Assembly: GCA_902702965.1 (NCBI GenBank)
Contig: CACRXP010000658.1
Location: forward strand, 248,358 to 312,357
Direction: 5' to 3'
DNA from: Spirometra erinaceieuropaei
Taxonomy: Eukaryota; Platyhelminthes; Cestoda; Diphyllobothriidea; Diphyllobothriidae
DNA: 64,000 nt
Positions 49,579 to 62,399 of this stretch are shown here, piece by piece. Positions within the stretch are counted from its first letter, which is position 1. Each line of letters opens with the position of its first letter. The position numbers and the translations under genes were made by a program. The notes under the pieces are model-generated. The model was not told the DNA's origin, ran no database searches, and worked only from the letters and a program-made list of their open reading frames with translations.

Positions 49579-51319
49579 TGCCTATGAAGCTTTTATTTAA
49601 GTGAAGAGATAATAAAAACACGTACTATCTATCATTTCGAATAAGCCATATGCGGAATGCAACTATCTTTTTGACTTTTAATGCATTTTGTCACAACATC
49701 CATGTTACGTGAGGATATAGATAGAAATTCAGGAGATTTCTCATAAACTGGATGACTGAGTTTTAGACGAAGTTGTTATTTTTGCCTGGACACTCACTTA
49801 TGAATACTGGTCTGCCTTGATGAAACAGTTTACCTGCTCAGCAGAAACTAAATTCCCTTTGTCATTGATTTGTGCTAGGTAATAACGCCGTATGTCGACT
49901 ATGCTTGCGTGTTCTTAAAGCAAATAAGGTTTGGACGTTAATAGCAATGCAATTTGTTTTCCTCGTTTTTACACTGGTGTTTAGTAGAATTCCCAGAAAA
50001 AAATGTGTCTTCCAGAAACTGTACAGGTTACCATAACTTACAAGTGCTTTATCAACTAACGAGACAAAGTACGGTATCTCTGTTAGTGTCATTAACGAAC
50101 ACTTTGCGATGTTTTGCATGGCTTGTAGACAAACACATTTTATGAGGGGAGTAGGTTGCAGGAACTCGGAAAATCCAATGTTTTCAGCAAGGGGAGTTAT
50201 TTTCACTTGAGGAGGGCCATTTCTACCTATGCTGTCATATGGAAGCTTCTGGCTACAGCATATCTAGCATTCTACGTTACAATGAGCAGTTGCGCACTCA
50301 GGGCTTCAGTGAGCTGCAGGGTCAGGATTCCACTGTAAAAATTGAGGTGTCAGCTCCCATCATGCAACCAGTGCAAATCAGCGAACTTCCCTCTCATATA
50401 ATTTTGTAAATTCCTGATTCCAGTGGACAGAGGGCGAAACCGGTATTTCAAGTTGACAGAGCGTTGAAAATGAATTCTCAAGGAACTAATGTAATCGACT
50501 GAAAATTTTTAACGCATTCATGCCAATGGTTTGGATATCACCGGTTGATGCTAGTCAATGAAACGAATGCGACCCTTGCACCAATCCTACCTTCTGCCGG
50601 TAACACCTTCCGACGCTGTACTGTTAACTGCTCAGTAGATAATAGTTTCAATACCTCTGTTACACTTGGTGTTTCTCTTTATTTGACAGTTTGCAGCTCT
50701 TGATATTAACGACTGGTTTTTGACTTCACTAGGGTTGAGGAACAGTCCTTGCGTGACAATTTTTCGAACTTTTGTACATATTGTATTCGTAAGTCAAAAT
50801 TTAATTAATTAGTAAAAGCTGTTAAACAGGGCTTGGGTGCATTTAACATCTAAAAGTCTAAACGAGGCTAAGGAGCAGACATACACCTACTGAACAAATG
50901 ACGCCAGATATATTTTTGTGTGCCGCAGTTTTTTTTCTTGACAAAACATCTGTGAAACGGCGGACGACTTATTTCGGCTATATTCCTAAGCTTACACGGA
51001 CACTAGTCTGACTGTTACAAATGGCGAAAACACACTATCAAACCATGTCCGTTCTTTGACAGAATCCCACCGGAACACCCAGACCACTTTTTATTCACAG
51101 CATTCTGTTTATCTGAATCAAGGCAACTAGGTGCGCAATTTAATCAGGGGATGGTGATCGGTTAGTTGTAGCATCAAAGGTTTTTGTCGTACTGCATAAG
51201 ATCAAACGCAATAGCCACTGATTCATATGGTGGATAAATGTAGTCGTAACAGTTCTGGGGTGAGGTACGAGATGTAACTTCAGAAAAAACTGGCATTCCG
51301 AGCCACTGCCGCGGTAAAC

Positions 51320-51490
51320 CTGTTCTGAATGAGCCTCCCAATTCTTCATGTAGTGCCCTTCAAACTCCTTCAGTGTATGTACTCTCAGGCCAAATTTACG
51401 CTCTTCAGGTTGTCCTGCACCACCACCTAACGCAGTCTCAGCTAGCGATCGAATATTGCCTTGCTGTCTCTCTGCCACATAATACGCGGG
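51320..51490 (-). CDS. Orphan exon candidate, 57 codons, unrecognised
   Basis: A 171-base stretch of exactly 57 codons is bounded by a plausible acceptor (pyrimidine-rich, ending TTCAG, before 51490) and a donor (CAG/GTTTAC after 51320), phase 0 at both ends. The translation begins PAYYVAERQQGNIRSLAETA and has protein-like composition: charged, without low complexity, containing GLRVHTLKEFEGHYMKNW. The open frame extends beyond both ends, but those parts look less protein-like. I do not recognise the family. It could be one exon of a host gene on the - strand or a transposon fragment. No partner exon was found nearby. Confidence 0.3.
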
Positions 51491-52559
51491 CTGAATCCTT
51501 AAAAAGTGAGTGAGCACTGCTTTGTACAAATGTCCGAAAATTTGGCAAGCTGCTTTTCAAACCTATGGCGGCAGACAGTACGGATTACTATTATTTTGCG
51601 ACTCGACGCTTCCTGCGAGCATGAAACCTGTACTTGCGGTTTCAGTGACCATTAATTGCATTTTCTCTTCGCGGTTGATTGCCGATATGTATTTAAGTAT
51701 TTGTGAAAACATCGTTAGCTAAGAAGTAAAGCCCATTGAGGATGAGAGGCGGGCTCGGATGTAATGATTAAGTATGCTAATTCTAACGATTTACTGGGTC
51801 TACTGTCAACATCGCCATCAGGTCTCCAGGGCGCTAATATTGCCCTTTCCTTTGACATCCACGTGGATTTGAAGTGGTACTAACCTACCCTCTCTGGTCT
51901 CATTTCTCTTCTCCCTTTCCATGCTTCTTTTTCCAAGAAAATTATGCAGACAATTACTCAGCCGGTCGCTTTGTCTCTAGTAGTTTTTACTTATGGAATA
52001 TTACAAATTATACTGTTGGAGATTTTCTCATTTTATGAGACGAATTACGCTAGATCATTCCACGCTGATGCTGATGAATAGAGTTCCGGAAATCATGATA
52101 GTTGACAGTCCATTTCCGCATAAAGCTATTCCAGTGCACTTTAAAATCTAGTATTCATCACTCCCAAAAATCCGAAAATTAGGCGACTTGAATTTTTTAG
52201 TGGGATTAGTATTTTCTTGTCAGATATTATCGGTTTAGTTATTGCCTCAACAGGCAATGTTCAGGCATTCTACTTTAATTAACCCGCACTGTAATGTTTT
52301 AGAAATGCCGACATCTATTGCGCAGACCCATTTACGTAAGAACATAAGGCAATATTTTTCTCCTCACGTTTTAGCGGAGGTTTAAATTGGCATTCTGTTA
52401 AATGGAAATGGGGACCTTTTTGCGGAACATAATTAAAATTTTAGAATGCATGTACTGGTTTACTGGCTGTTATCAGAGCCCATTGTCATCCTATGGGGTG
52501 TTTGAATACATCCCCCAAAATAGCAGCCCTGCAGGTGCGTTGATCCAGGAAGGCAGTCG

Positions 52560-53100
52560 GTCTGGCACGTGACACGCGCATGCCGGATCACAATGGGATC
52601 TTAAATACCGCCGTACATGAAGGTTGCGTGAGCGTTAGACAGGGACTTTCTTACTAAGTCAGCCACGACGCCCCATCTCATCACCAATTGGTTGGCGGCA
52701 TCAGACAATCAACTGGTATATAGAAAAGGAAATAGGAGAGCGACGCTGAGGTATCCATCCCGGCGGCAAATAAGTGCATTTGTCACAAGAATAGATCGAG
52801 ACGCTTGAACATGTCATGACGCGTCATCGGTCGTCGCCCGAAGGCCTGCGCCCGATGGGACACCTCAACTGTTTTCTGGAATGGGGGTTATGCTCCAATG
52901 TCTCCTTTGTAGTGCGGCCTTTGTAGCACTTTCTGATACGCTAGATCCGAGACCATGCCCACAAAATAAAACCCGGTACTTTAGCTCTGAGGACCATTTT
53001 GTGTGTGACACGCGCAGACCGATGGTTTAGCTTTGTCAGTCACTGAACACGCGCCCGCCCCAGATCGTCTTGACTCCGTCTTCGCGTCGGAGGGCGATGT
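52560..53100 (+). mobile_element. Decayed LINE 3' tail (two pieces)
   Basis: TGACACGCGCA-type strings at 52568 and 53007, GCTTTGTCAGTCACTG and CTTGACTCCGTCTTCGC match the LINE tail at 45.5 kb. It is strongly diverged. Confidence 0.3.
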
Positions 53101-53838
53101 GCGTAAAAGGAAAGAAGAAGATAGCTGCAGCCACAGTCCGCTTAACAATGATGAGACTCATGCACAACTCATTGCTGGACTCGCATTGGAAGGCAGCGAT
53201 AAATCTGGTCGTTCGGGTTGGTCGACAAATTTTTTGTGCAAAAAATTTAGAAATTGGAGAATAGAATATTTTATGAGGTAGAAAGAATCTAACCGAATTC
53301 TTGTTTGGCGGTTTAACTGTTTGGTTTAGCGTGCTCTCGATAACTTTGACGTTGCATCGTTTGTTTCCCTGTCCGATTTTGAGCCCTTCGCTGTCATTCG
53401 AATAAGTTTTTGTATTCAGACGCTGCTGATTTTCACAGCTGACACGCCAACACGCTTTACTGGAGTTGCTTTTGGAGTAGTTGCGTCTCTTTTCCTTTGC
53501 ACTGCGCATTAAACTGCCTGTACGCCAAGGGGAATTGCATGTGTGTATGCTTATTTGAACGTGAGTGGTTCAGATTTCCTGGCAGTTAGGAAGTGACTTG
53601 TTCTTCTATATCGTCCTTTGGTGGAATTTTTACACTGATTCAGCGAAGAGCTTTTTTCTGAACGCCCTAAGCTCATGTCCATATTCCACACCATACGTAT
53701 TTACTTGCTCAGTGCGGGGCATGTTACTTTGGTGCCCGTTGGACTCCATAAATGTGCATAAATCTCTAACGGCACCTCACAGCGCCATTGACTAAACACG
53801 TTTACTCGGATAAAACATTTTATCTCCCTCAGCAGACC

Positions 53839-53970
53839 ATGAATATTCTTCTCCTCCATCTCCTTTTGTACAGCTGTCGAGTGCACAATGCTGTAGGTTG
53901 TCTAGAAGGCTGGTTCGAAAAAAATACTATTGACAAACAATCACAGTTGTCTACAGAGTCAACTGTCTAG
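53839..53970 (+). CDS. Possible small secreted peptide or first exon
   Basis: The ATG at 53839 opens 43 codons beginning MNILLLHLLLYSCRVHNAVG, which looks like a signal peptide, followed by a short polar sequence. It has no cysteine pattern or dibasic site and no similarity to the 3.4-kb peptide family beyond being a short secreted-type ORF. TCCCTCAG/CAGACC just upstream could be a splice acceptor. This is a weak candidate. Confidence 0.2.
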   Translation: MNILLLHLLLYSCRVHNAVGCLEGWFEKNTIDKQSQLSTESTV

Positions 53971-56900
53971 TCGGTTAACACCACAGTCGTTAAACCCAGG
54001 TAGAAGGGCGTGGTTTCCACGTAAAATGTTCTGGGTATTCACCGCACCTAATGGGCAAGCAAAGGCAATGGGAAATGAACTAGATTAACCGACAGTGTAG
54101 AAGCCAAAGCGGGTGGGTTGATGACTCAGTCTAACGCAGCTCCGGCTGAGTCATTTGAGGCAATTCAGGACGACCTTGTCGTCCCGTAAGCGGGTGAGCC
54201 CACTTGCGCGATGCCGCGGGAAAGTGCGTGATCTCCGAGCCTCCGGGTACATGCCCCCTGTGTCGTCGTGGCAACAACGCGCGTGTCACCAACCTGAGCG
54301 GTTGATGTGGCTGGAAATCCCACCCAATCGTTAAAATAACGGTGACAGCTTTCCTTCCGACTGAAGGGCTCTGGGGTGATAACCATAAATAAGCGGCTGT
54401 TGTTTTATACGAGACAACACAGCCTTGGTGTGAACCGGCAGTAAGGCAGCTGTGCAAACATTGCCTACTGAATTAGTTAGCGGTAATCGGCCCATATTTA
54501 GTATTCTAACGCTGCAAAAGGCAATGTCCCACTTCTATAGACATTTGGGCGATCACGTGACCCTGGAGCTGCCGCCTACCTGCTTATAAAAGCATTTCGT
54601 CGAAAATAAAAATAAATCCCCTGTTTTTTTATCATGATCATATTCTTGGAAAGCCATAAAATTTAACTCCTAAAAACAGCGTTAATCGTAATAATGGCTT
54701 TAATCAGGCAATGCTGACTTTATAAAATACTCCCATTTATAGAAAGGCCACTAAATGCGGTTAGACGTCAAATCATGGTTTAAAATGTTTTCCATTAAAT
54801 GTCTTCAATAAAAATTACCTATTCATCTCACTACATAAGCCTTAAAATGAGAGATAAGTTGGATGCAAAAGTGAGGGAAAATGCTTTGTCTGTACTCGTT
54901 CCTGATAAGAATATTTTCCAACTACTGGCCAGTTCTATTTTTAAACTGAAAAACTGAACAGAGCCATATGTCACCAAATTACGGTTCATGCCTTCCTGTG
55001 TTTGAGATTTTGCTTTTGGGGTTATTCCAGGACAAAAGAGACAAAAAAGTGCCTTACTCCATGGTCATATTCGCTTTTCAAACGTCAAAGGCTTGCTAGA
55101 TTCCAGTTTAATTTAGCTCATAGCATAAGCACACCACCTCGATGCCATTTATTTCACTTTTTCCAGACAGAATTATTCAGGACTACAAATTCAACCCGCG
55201 CCTCTAAGGATGCATATATTTTCTTACTACTCTTATTTTTTACGTAGTAACGGTCAAAACATCCTCTAGGAACCGCGCGTTGTGTGCAAGTAGGGATATA
55301 AATGGTTAGTGAAAAACAAAGCTGCGCGTGCAAGTCATAATAAGCTCTAAGTTTTCCATTTTCATCAGACTTAGATATATTTTAGTGTGAAAGTATCTGG
55401 GGTCAGGGTAGAGGGAGGTCACTAGGAGCCGCTGAGCTAGAATTTAGGTTATTTTACTTTAAACGCCCGAAGTATAGCAAAGAGTATAGACGCCTATGGA
55501 AGTGTAAGGTCTTCCAGAAGTAAAGTGATCGTTATAAAGCGCTACAGAAAACCGTAATGACATTTGTCGTATAGTCAAAGTTAGCATAGCTTAAGTACAC
55601 CCTACTGCACTTTCTGCATCTGTATTAAACAGGAACTCCAGATAACCTTGATACATTGCTTTTCCTAGAAGTTAGGTGTGAGACACCCATTACAATGGTT
55701 TGTTGTGTCTGGAATTTAAGAGTTTGCCGCATTAATTGTGAATTGTTAGGAAAGAACTGCCATTCATGGAAGCCAAAAGATAATTTTAGTGCTAATTGTT
55801 TGCATACTACACAGGTAACTGTTTAGTTGAAGGCTACGAAGGCAAAAGTAGCTGTTGGCTTTGAATGATTGTTTCTCGAGAACAATATGTACTTTTAAAC
55901 ACCTCGAACAAGGGCAGTACAGTACATGCCACCGTAAGGCTCATGTAGGCGTCAACAACGCGCTGTTATTTCGTTGAGGTGAATAATATTCAATTCGAAT
56001 CTTACTAGATAGAAAGTGGGCACTAGAAGTGGGCTTGATTTGCTGGATTTCTATGGCTTATCTCCATGATGCGGCGGAATATCGGCAATACACCCGAGTC
56101 TGGGCTTTTAGCTAATATATGTGCTGCTAGTATGTTGTCTTCCAACGCTAAAATAATTCGAAATACCATGCGAATAAAGTTTTCTTTCCGGCGATCAACT
56201 CTCCATTTTTAAACTACCTCCCGAAACTCGTTTGTATCACCCAACAACTTCGTGCAGAATTATGACCTTTATAGTAAAATATTTCCCAACAGTTTTCAGA
56301 ACTTGATCGTGAAATCCACAGAGTGGGAAGCTTGGATTTATAGTTAGGTCATATTATTCTAACTTCCTACACCCAACAAAGGCTGTTCTCTGTCTAAAAC
56401 CTGTGGCTTTCGGTCATGACATCGAATACACGACTGAACTTTTGCTAGGTATTTACACCTGACGTTGAAGGACATAAAATTAGAATTTTACCTTGAAAAG
56501 TGTTGTCATTTAGTCGCAAAATAGCTGTTGAGACCACAGTCAGACTCTGTGGCTCTAAATTGACAAGACAGCAAGGTGGAAAGCTGAGCCGTAACTTCAA
56601 ACTTGTCCCGCGTAATGTTTTTGTTCCCATAGGTAGCATTTTCTCTTGAGTTTTGTGGTTGTCATCAACAGTACATGTGTATTTGTAGATTTAAAAAAGG
56701 GCAATTATTAATATCCAGGACTTACGCCAACAGTAAAACTGGTTAGGAATCTTAGTAAGGCTGATTTTTGCTATTGTAGAATGCCCCATTGAAAAGTTCC
56801 AAATTAATACAGAGCCGGCAGGTTAAATTGCGCATCACTGTTAGATCTAAAAATTCTATCTAAATGCTCCGATGCCCATACAGGATTCAAATATTCAGAC

Positions 56901-58960
56901 TCCTGTGTTTTAAACTGGACTTTTCTGCACATTAACGAGCTTCCAAACTTTGTGTCTTTTACCTGAAGTTGCCGCGCAAAGCATTTTCGATCTTCCAACG
57001 CTTCGAACGTTTGTTTTATTCGTTAGCATGTTTTAGCCCTTAGATCTTGTCATTTATTTAAGGCCTCACACTGATACATATTCTTCAAGGTTGCTTAACT
57101 AGAAGTAGATTCGGTAAACAAATAATGTTCAATAGTTTGCTCGCTTTTTGAAAAATCCTCTAAACATGCATTCTTTCAGGTGACAGTGATTGCAACAAAA
57201 GGCCTACCTTAATTTGCGTAGTTGCTTTAAGTAACGAATAGAAAAAAGCGTTTTCGGACGAGCCTACATGAATTTTGTGCACTTTCGCTACAAAATTGTG
57301 AGACATGGAGGCCGATTCGTGTAGGCACTGGCCATCCTAGAAGTGGCAGACAACTATCGGCAGGATCTTCTGTGCTAAGAGAAGAAGGGCAATTAAGATT
57401 AGCCGTAGCCATGCCAACCGAAGACTTAGCAGCGACAGCAGTTAAAAATATGGGCTCTTGGTGTACACGCGCGCACCGTATTTCCCCCTCCACATGTACA
57501 TTGTCCTTTATTTTCTTCACTTTAAACACATTGTGCTGTGTTTCTGTCCCAGTTTTTAAATGAAAAGGAGAGCTCGAGACGGCAATAGAGGAGAAGAAGC
57601 TTCAATCGTCAGAAAAACGTTTTTTTCGCATGACGTAAAACCCCTTCCATGACCATTCAACGTATGACACGGACCACAAGCTACTTCAAGTTAGTTGGGA
57701 TCCCACACCCTACTGTTGCCCACATAACGTCTCGGGCAAACAAGCAGTCATCCTACCAAATACGACTCCTCAGCAATGGGTGCGGCGTTTAATGACAGTG
57801 ATATCCTACGAATACTGATTTCCTTGTGTTTTTAATCACTATTCTCTGCAACAGTCAAAGACGGATAAGATTCCCGTTCGGGCGACCGCATCTTCTCCTT
57901 TTCAACTGCATTCTACGCTTTCGTCTAAAAACGCGCTTCCTTTCACTCAGGCGCGGAGATTTGCGTGAGGCCAGCAGTTATTTTGCTATGAATAAGGCGT
58001 GCATAGTCCTGCTCCCAGTTCTTCGATTCGTTCATCTTCAGGAAGCTCTTTAGATCTCCCTATATCATGGTAACCACCGCACGCGCAAGCACTGAGAACT
58101 GCCGTCCAAATACTTTAAAAGGCAGCCTACTTTCCGAATGCGAAGTATGTTTCGTACAGAAATTCCTTTAATATTCTGACTACCATATGCGCTATCGATA
58201 ATGTCAAGGAGCGTAATAACATGCTCCCACTATCGTACAGAAAAATGGCCTGAAGGCAAAAAGCTGTTTTTACGTTAAGCCAGAAAAAGAGGTCAAAACG
58301 TCTTTTTCCCAAAAGTGGTACTATAATCGAGCTTATTCCATGCATGACTTCCTCGGCATCTGCTCAGGTCAAAGTACGGGTCCAGTGCGTGCGGAATCTC
58401 GCAAAAATAATTCTACACGTCGCACAAAGCGAGGTGGTTTGCGAGTCATTTGTCATTACAGTGCCCACACAAATATGATTTTTGCTAAGAAGGACATTGA
58501 CAAAACGAAAAACTAGAACCATCAATAGTAATTAACTCATGATATTTGATTTGGTAAAGGATGCCTGTAGGCCGAGACTTTTCAACTGTAAATATGTGAA
58601 AAATAGGCCATTTAAGGAAATAGTTCAAGAGCTGAAACGTCTATTGCTGTTGAAAATCATCTGTTACTGCCTAACCAGTATTACCATTCGGCAGTAGGTC
58701 TTTCTATAACTAATTTGGGTTAGCATCCATTCGAACTATTCGCCTGCCTTCTTATTTGTTGATCGCGGAAAAAGTGCAGAGCATACGTTTAACGAAATGT
58801 TTGTCCGATGAAACAAAATTTGCATTTAATTCTGATTATATGTCCCAGAACAAATAAACTAGCAGAGAGCCTTTTTACGTAAAACAGTAGGATAATACGA
58901 TCTTTAGTCTCGGCATCGAACCTCCGAGGTTAAGACGTAAACACAAATGCAGATGCTAAA
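53971..58960. other. Mostly unassigned; GC-rich island at 54.1-54.46 kb
   Basis: A GC-rich block at 54110-54460 contrasts with AT-rich flanks and may be a repeat. A fragment of the T3 interior (GTCTGGGCTTTTAGC...) lies at 56090-56160. No other gene is supported. Confidence 0.3.
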
Positions 58961-61900
58961 CTAGCCCAAGAATCTGTCGCGCAGACAAGTCCAGACAAAC
59001 GGTAATGCCAGATCTTCAACATTTGTTTTTATAGAATACCCGTCATACCAAAAAGCATCTAGGCAAACAGCCGCAAATGAGAGAAGCAAGAGCTGTGTAG
59101 AAATTGATGAAGAAGACGTTACTGTTACTATGGCCTGCACAACGGAACCTTTCGGAATAGCTCTTATTTGCCCTAGCCCAGCTGAATGGAGTGGTGATTA
59201 AATCACTAAAAAATTTAAAATATTTGTCTGGCAAAAAAAATAATTGCCTAGGTTCTAGATGATTCCCCAGGCTTCCGTGTTAGCAGTTTTTGTGTTCCCA
59301 TTGCCATTGTCCTTGACTATGCGAGGCTTTCTCTGACTGTACTCTTGGCTACCGTAATGCATTTTTAACAATAATCTCTCAAACTTTTAAGGAAACCTAT
59401 CAAAACCATTAAGCTCAAGGTGTGAGCAGTCAATGACCTCTGAAGTTGAACAAAATAAGGCGTGGATAGAATAATATGGTAGAAGTCCCAAAAAGGGACG
59501 CAGCTCACTAATGAGTAAATACCTGAATAAAGTGTAATTTCCTCTGCCGTCGCCAACTGTGCTCTTTCAATCCAACTGAACTGCTGACTCTCAGTGATAT
59601 ACCAATTTTCCGAGTAGGACTCTTCATTATCAATGTAGGGCAGAGCGTCCAATTTATCTGAGAAGCTACAGGATTCACGAGACATATTATCTGGTCTCCT
59701 GGAGTCAACTGTCTTTTCGCAGGCATCCCGCCACACAAGCACGGGTTCCTCTATTTGCCTCTCCTCCAGGCCGTTTAACTCCCGCGACACTTTTTTCCGA
59801 CTCCTACACCAAAGACCCCTGTGAAACTTCCAAAAGACGGAAGAGACCTTGGGATTGGGTCGTTGCTTCGGAGTCAGCGATTTGGCCTGCACATTGCAAG
59901 TTTCCTTTTTCTCCAGGCTCGAAAATCCAGGTTGTGCTGCATTTGCGCCGACTGCCCCTCGAAGGAGAAACCAATCCATCTCCTTCTCACCCATCTCCTC
60001 CTCACCGTAGTCATAACTGGGACGCTTTATTGGCGGTTCCTCACTATTTCTGCCGGTGGATGATATCGTCGAGGCCGAGGAAAGGGTTGAAGTGGAGTTT
60101 GGAGATATTCGATCGTCTCCATCGCCCATTCGACTTTCATTTTGGAGGGGATTCTCAGATGGATTGTCGACTGTGTGAGACTGCGTTTTTCTGCACCCGT
60201 GTGTTGTAGCCACAGCGGTATTGACAGGATTCTCTCCAGTCGGAGATCTGTCCTGTTCGGTGGGCTGTCTGTGCAACAGGGCGCAAACACCCTGCACCGC
60301 CGGTGAACGTTTCATCTGACTGGCATGCGTCGGTAAAAAGGCAAAGCACACCAAATTATGACTGCGCTGGCCCAGTTGGCTAGGATGATCGTATTGGGCA
60401 GAGGCGACAAGCTCGCCGGCAGCTGTGACCATCTCCCGGTTACAGGGCGATGAATGGTTAAACACCCATTCGGCTCGGCCGTTGTTGTTAGTCACCAGTG
60501 TTGTTGTCAGCCCGTCACTGGGTAGCGGGAAGTGCAACGACCTGAAGCGGAGCGGTGCAGATGGTTCGCTTTGGCCGTCCTCGTAGTCGTAGTCCCCGCC
60601 CGTCTCTAGACGTTGCGCACTAGCCCAAGTGATATCGGCCTGCTCAGAGGGCGCTATTGAGATTCCAGACGGCGTCATTTGCGCCGAGATCTCGGTGATG
60701 CCTTCAGGTGTGTTATATTGGCATGGCCCTGGCAATAGGCTTGTCTCGCCCTCCGAAAAAACTCCCGGCGAGGGTGTGGGTGAGAAGAGCCATTCGTTGA
60801 GATTGTGAATTTGTGTCTCGGTAGGGGAGGTGGCTTGCGTGTTATGTCGACTGCCGGAAGAGCACTGATCTCCGATCTTGTTCAGCGCAGTCGTACGACC
60901 ATCCGGAGGCTGGGAAATCGATCTTTCGTGACGGGACAATTGTGGCGCACATATTCCGTCGGTTAGTGACACTGGCGTAAGGAGAGTAACGTCAGTGGCT
61001 GATAAGAAACGTTCAGGTTCTTGAGTCATGAAAGCACTTTCGTTAATCCTCTGCAGTTCGCCAAGACTGTGAGACTTCAGAATCTCGAACGCTTTCAATG
61101 ATACAGAGTATAGAGTACCCTGCGGTGTGTTTATTGTTTGATCAGCGACACCCGTGGTCAAGAAGGAAGTACTTCCAAGTTCCGAGTGGTAGGGCGAATC
61201 GAACACGATAGCCGGGAAAGCGTCCTGTACGGTGTTCCGCCGATCATCGACGGTAACTCGACGATTTGAGAAAGATCTTGTATTCGCTTCTGCGGTTGAA
61301 TTGTCCGTATTATCCTGAAATGAGGTCTCATTGAACCGAGAGTCTTGCAAATGACCAGATCGAGTGCAAATGTACTCCGCCATAGTGACCGCCAAATTTA
61401 AAGGATCCTGAAACGTGTGGTTAAGATGAGTTATTTCGCTAGAAAGAGCGCCCATGTCGGCGGCCTCCACTTTTCCGGGACCGCACCAACTAACGACATT
61501 GCCTTGTGCTGCGGGGTCCGTTGTGTGAGTGATAAAGTCCGCGCCTGAACCACACTTTACGTCTCCAAGATTACCAGTGCAAGAGGTTGCTATTTCATGA
61601 TGTCCAAAAACGCCATCGTTCGTACTATCCGTATAAATTTCCTGCACTAATCTCTCCTCCATGAGTGGGGCAACAACTCCCATATGTGACTGAATATCGC
61701 TTAGTTCGTCGCTCTCAGTCATTTGCTGCCCTGCAGTTGACTCCAAAGGTATTTGAAGTTCAGTTAACCCACCGCAGGAGCTAACGCTGCCCTGTCTGTT
61801 GGACTCCAAAGAGGAGGATGTTGTATTTTTTTGGCTTTCGTTCTCGACGTCACTAGTCAAAACGGCAGATGAGACATGCCGAACGGTAATCTTCTCATCA

Positions 61901-62154
61901 CTGCCCTCTGTAGTGTCGAAAGAGTTGTAGTGCAGTATCTCGCTATCCTCCTCTTCCAGTTCCTCGTGGATGGTGTGGAGATATGCCGAACTGTTGTCGC
62001 GTTGGACGACGTTAACGTAGGGGTCTATTTGCGGGTCAGATTTAGTGGCAGGCTCCCCTGAATCAAAATTCCAGTTAGGATTTGAGTCCGGCATCATGTT
62101 TACCAAATGGGCGAAAAAATCCCTATGGACAGTAAAGAGGTCCGCTGTGAACAT
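58961..62154 (-). CDS. Large Ser/Thr/Glu-rich protein of unknown family; exon 1 with a proposed last exon
   Basis: This is the only large non-transposon coding region. An open frame runs from ATG 62154 (a second start, ATGATG at 62092-62097, has the better AAAC context) to a stop at 59365. I expect it to leave the exon at 59523, where TTCAG/GTATTT is a good donor; the unspliced tail looks intronic. An acceptor at 59182 (CCATTCAG/C) opens a phase-compatible exon to a TAG at 58961, giving about 950 residues. Visible features are an acidic N-terminal patch near residues 55-85 (HEELEEEDSE), low-complexity Ser/Thr-rich sequence throughout, a Ser/Thr cluster near 685-702, KRPSYDYGEEEMGEKEM near 709, and a basic stretch near 775-790 (CRSRKKVSREL). 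The proposed last exon has a hydrophobic segment (QLLLLSFAAVCL). No catalytic motif or known domain is recognised. It is probably a largely disordered adaptor or regulatory protein. Exon 1 is confident; the second exon is inference, because another frame is also open there. Confidence 0.6.
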
Positions 62155-62360
62155 GACACCGAAACGCAAATGAAGTGAATTTGCGTCTGATCACCCATCA
62201 GCTTGATGACAAGAGTAGCAGCAGGACACGCTCATGATAACTTGAAAGTTCGCCTGGTGTATGACCGCCAGCGGACGATTGCTAGAGCATCTAATTCATA
62301 CATTTTGTACTTGCTGCCCTATCCATGCGCAAGCAAATGTCATCGGAAGGCTGCATGCTG

Positions 62361-62399
62361 ATTGGTTATACGACAGGGCGTTGCTATGACTCTGATTGG
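62361..62399 (-). promoter_or_regulatory. Paired CCAAT motifs upstream of the large - strand gene
   Basis: Two CTGATTGG motifs (CCAATCAG on the coding strand) lie at 62358-62365 and 62392-62399, about three helical turns apart and 205-245 bases upstream of the first ATG. Inverted CCAAT boxes at this distance are typical NF-Y-type promoter elements. No TATA box is evident. Confidence 0.3.

Noticed and set aside
50156..50338. Short ORF ending RVRIPL, reminiscent of the peptide tail IVRIPF
   Set aside because: It has no KR, no RFLRGRG block and no homologous promoter, and its hydrophobic part lacks a suitable start.
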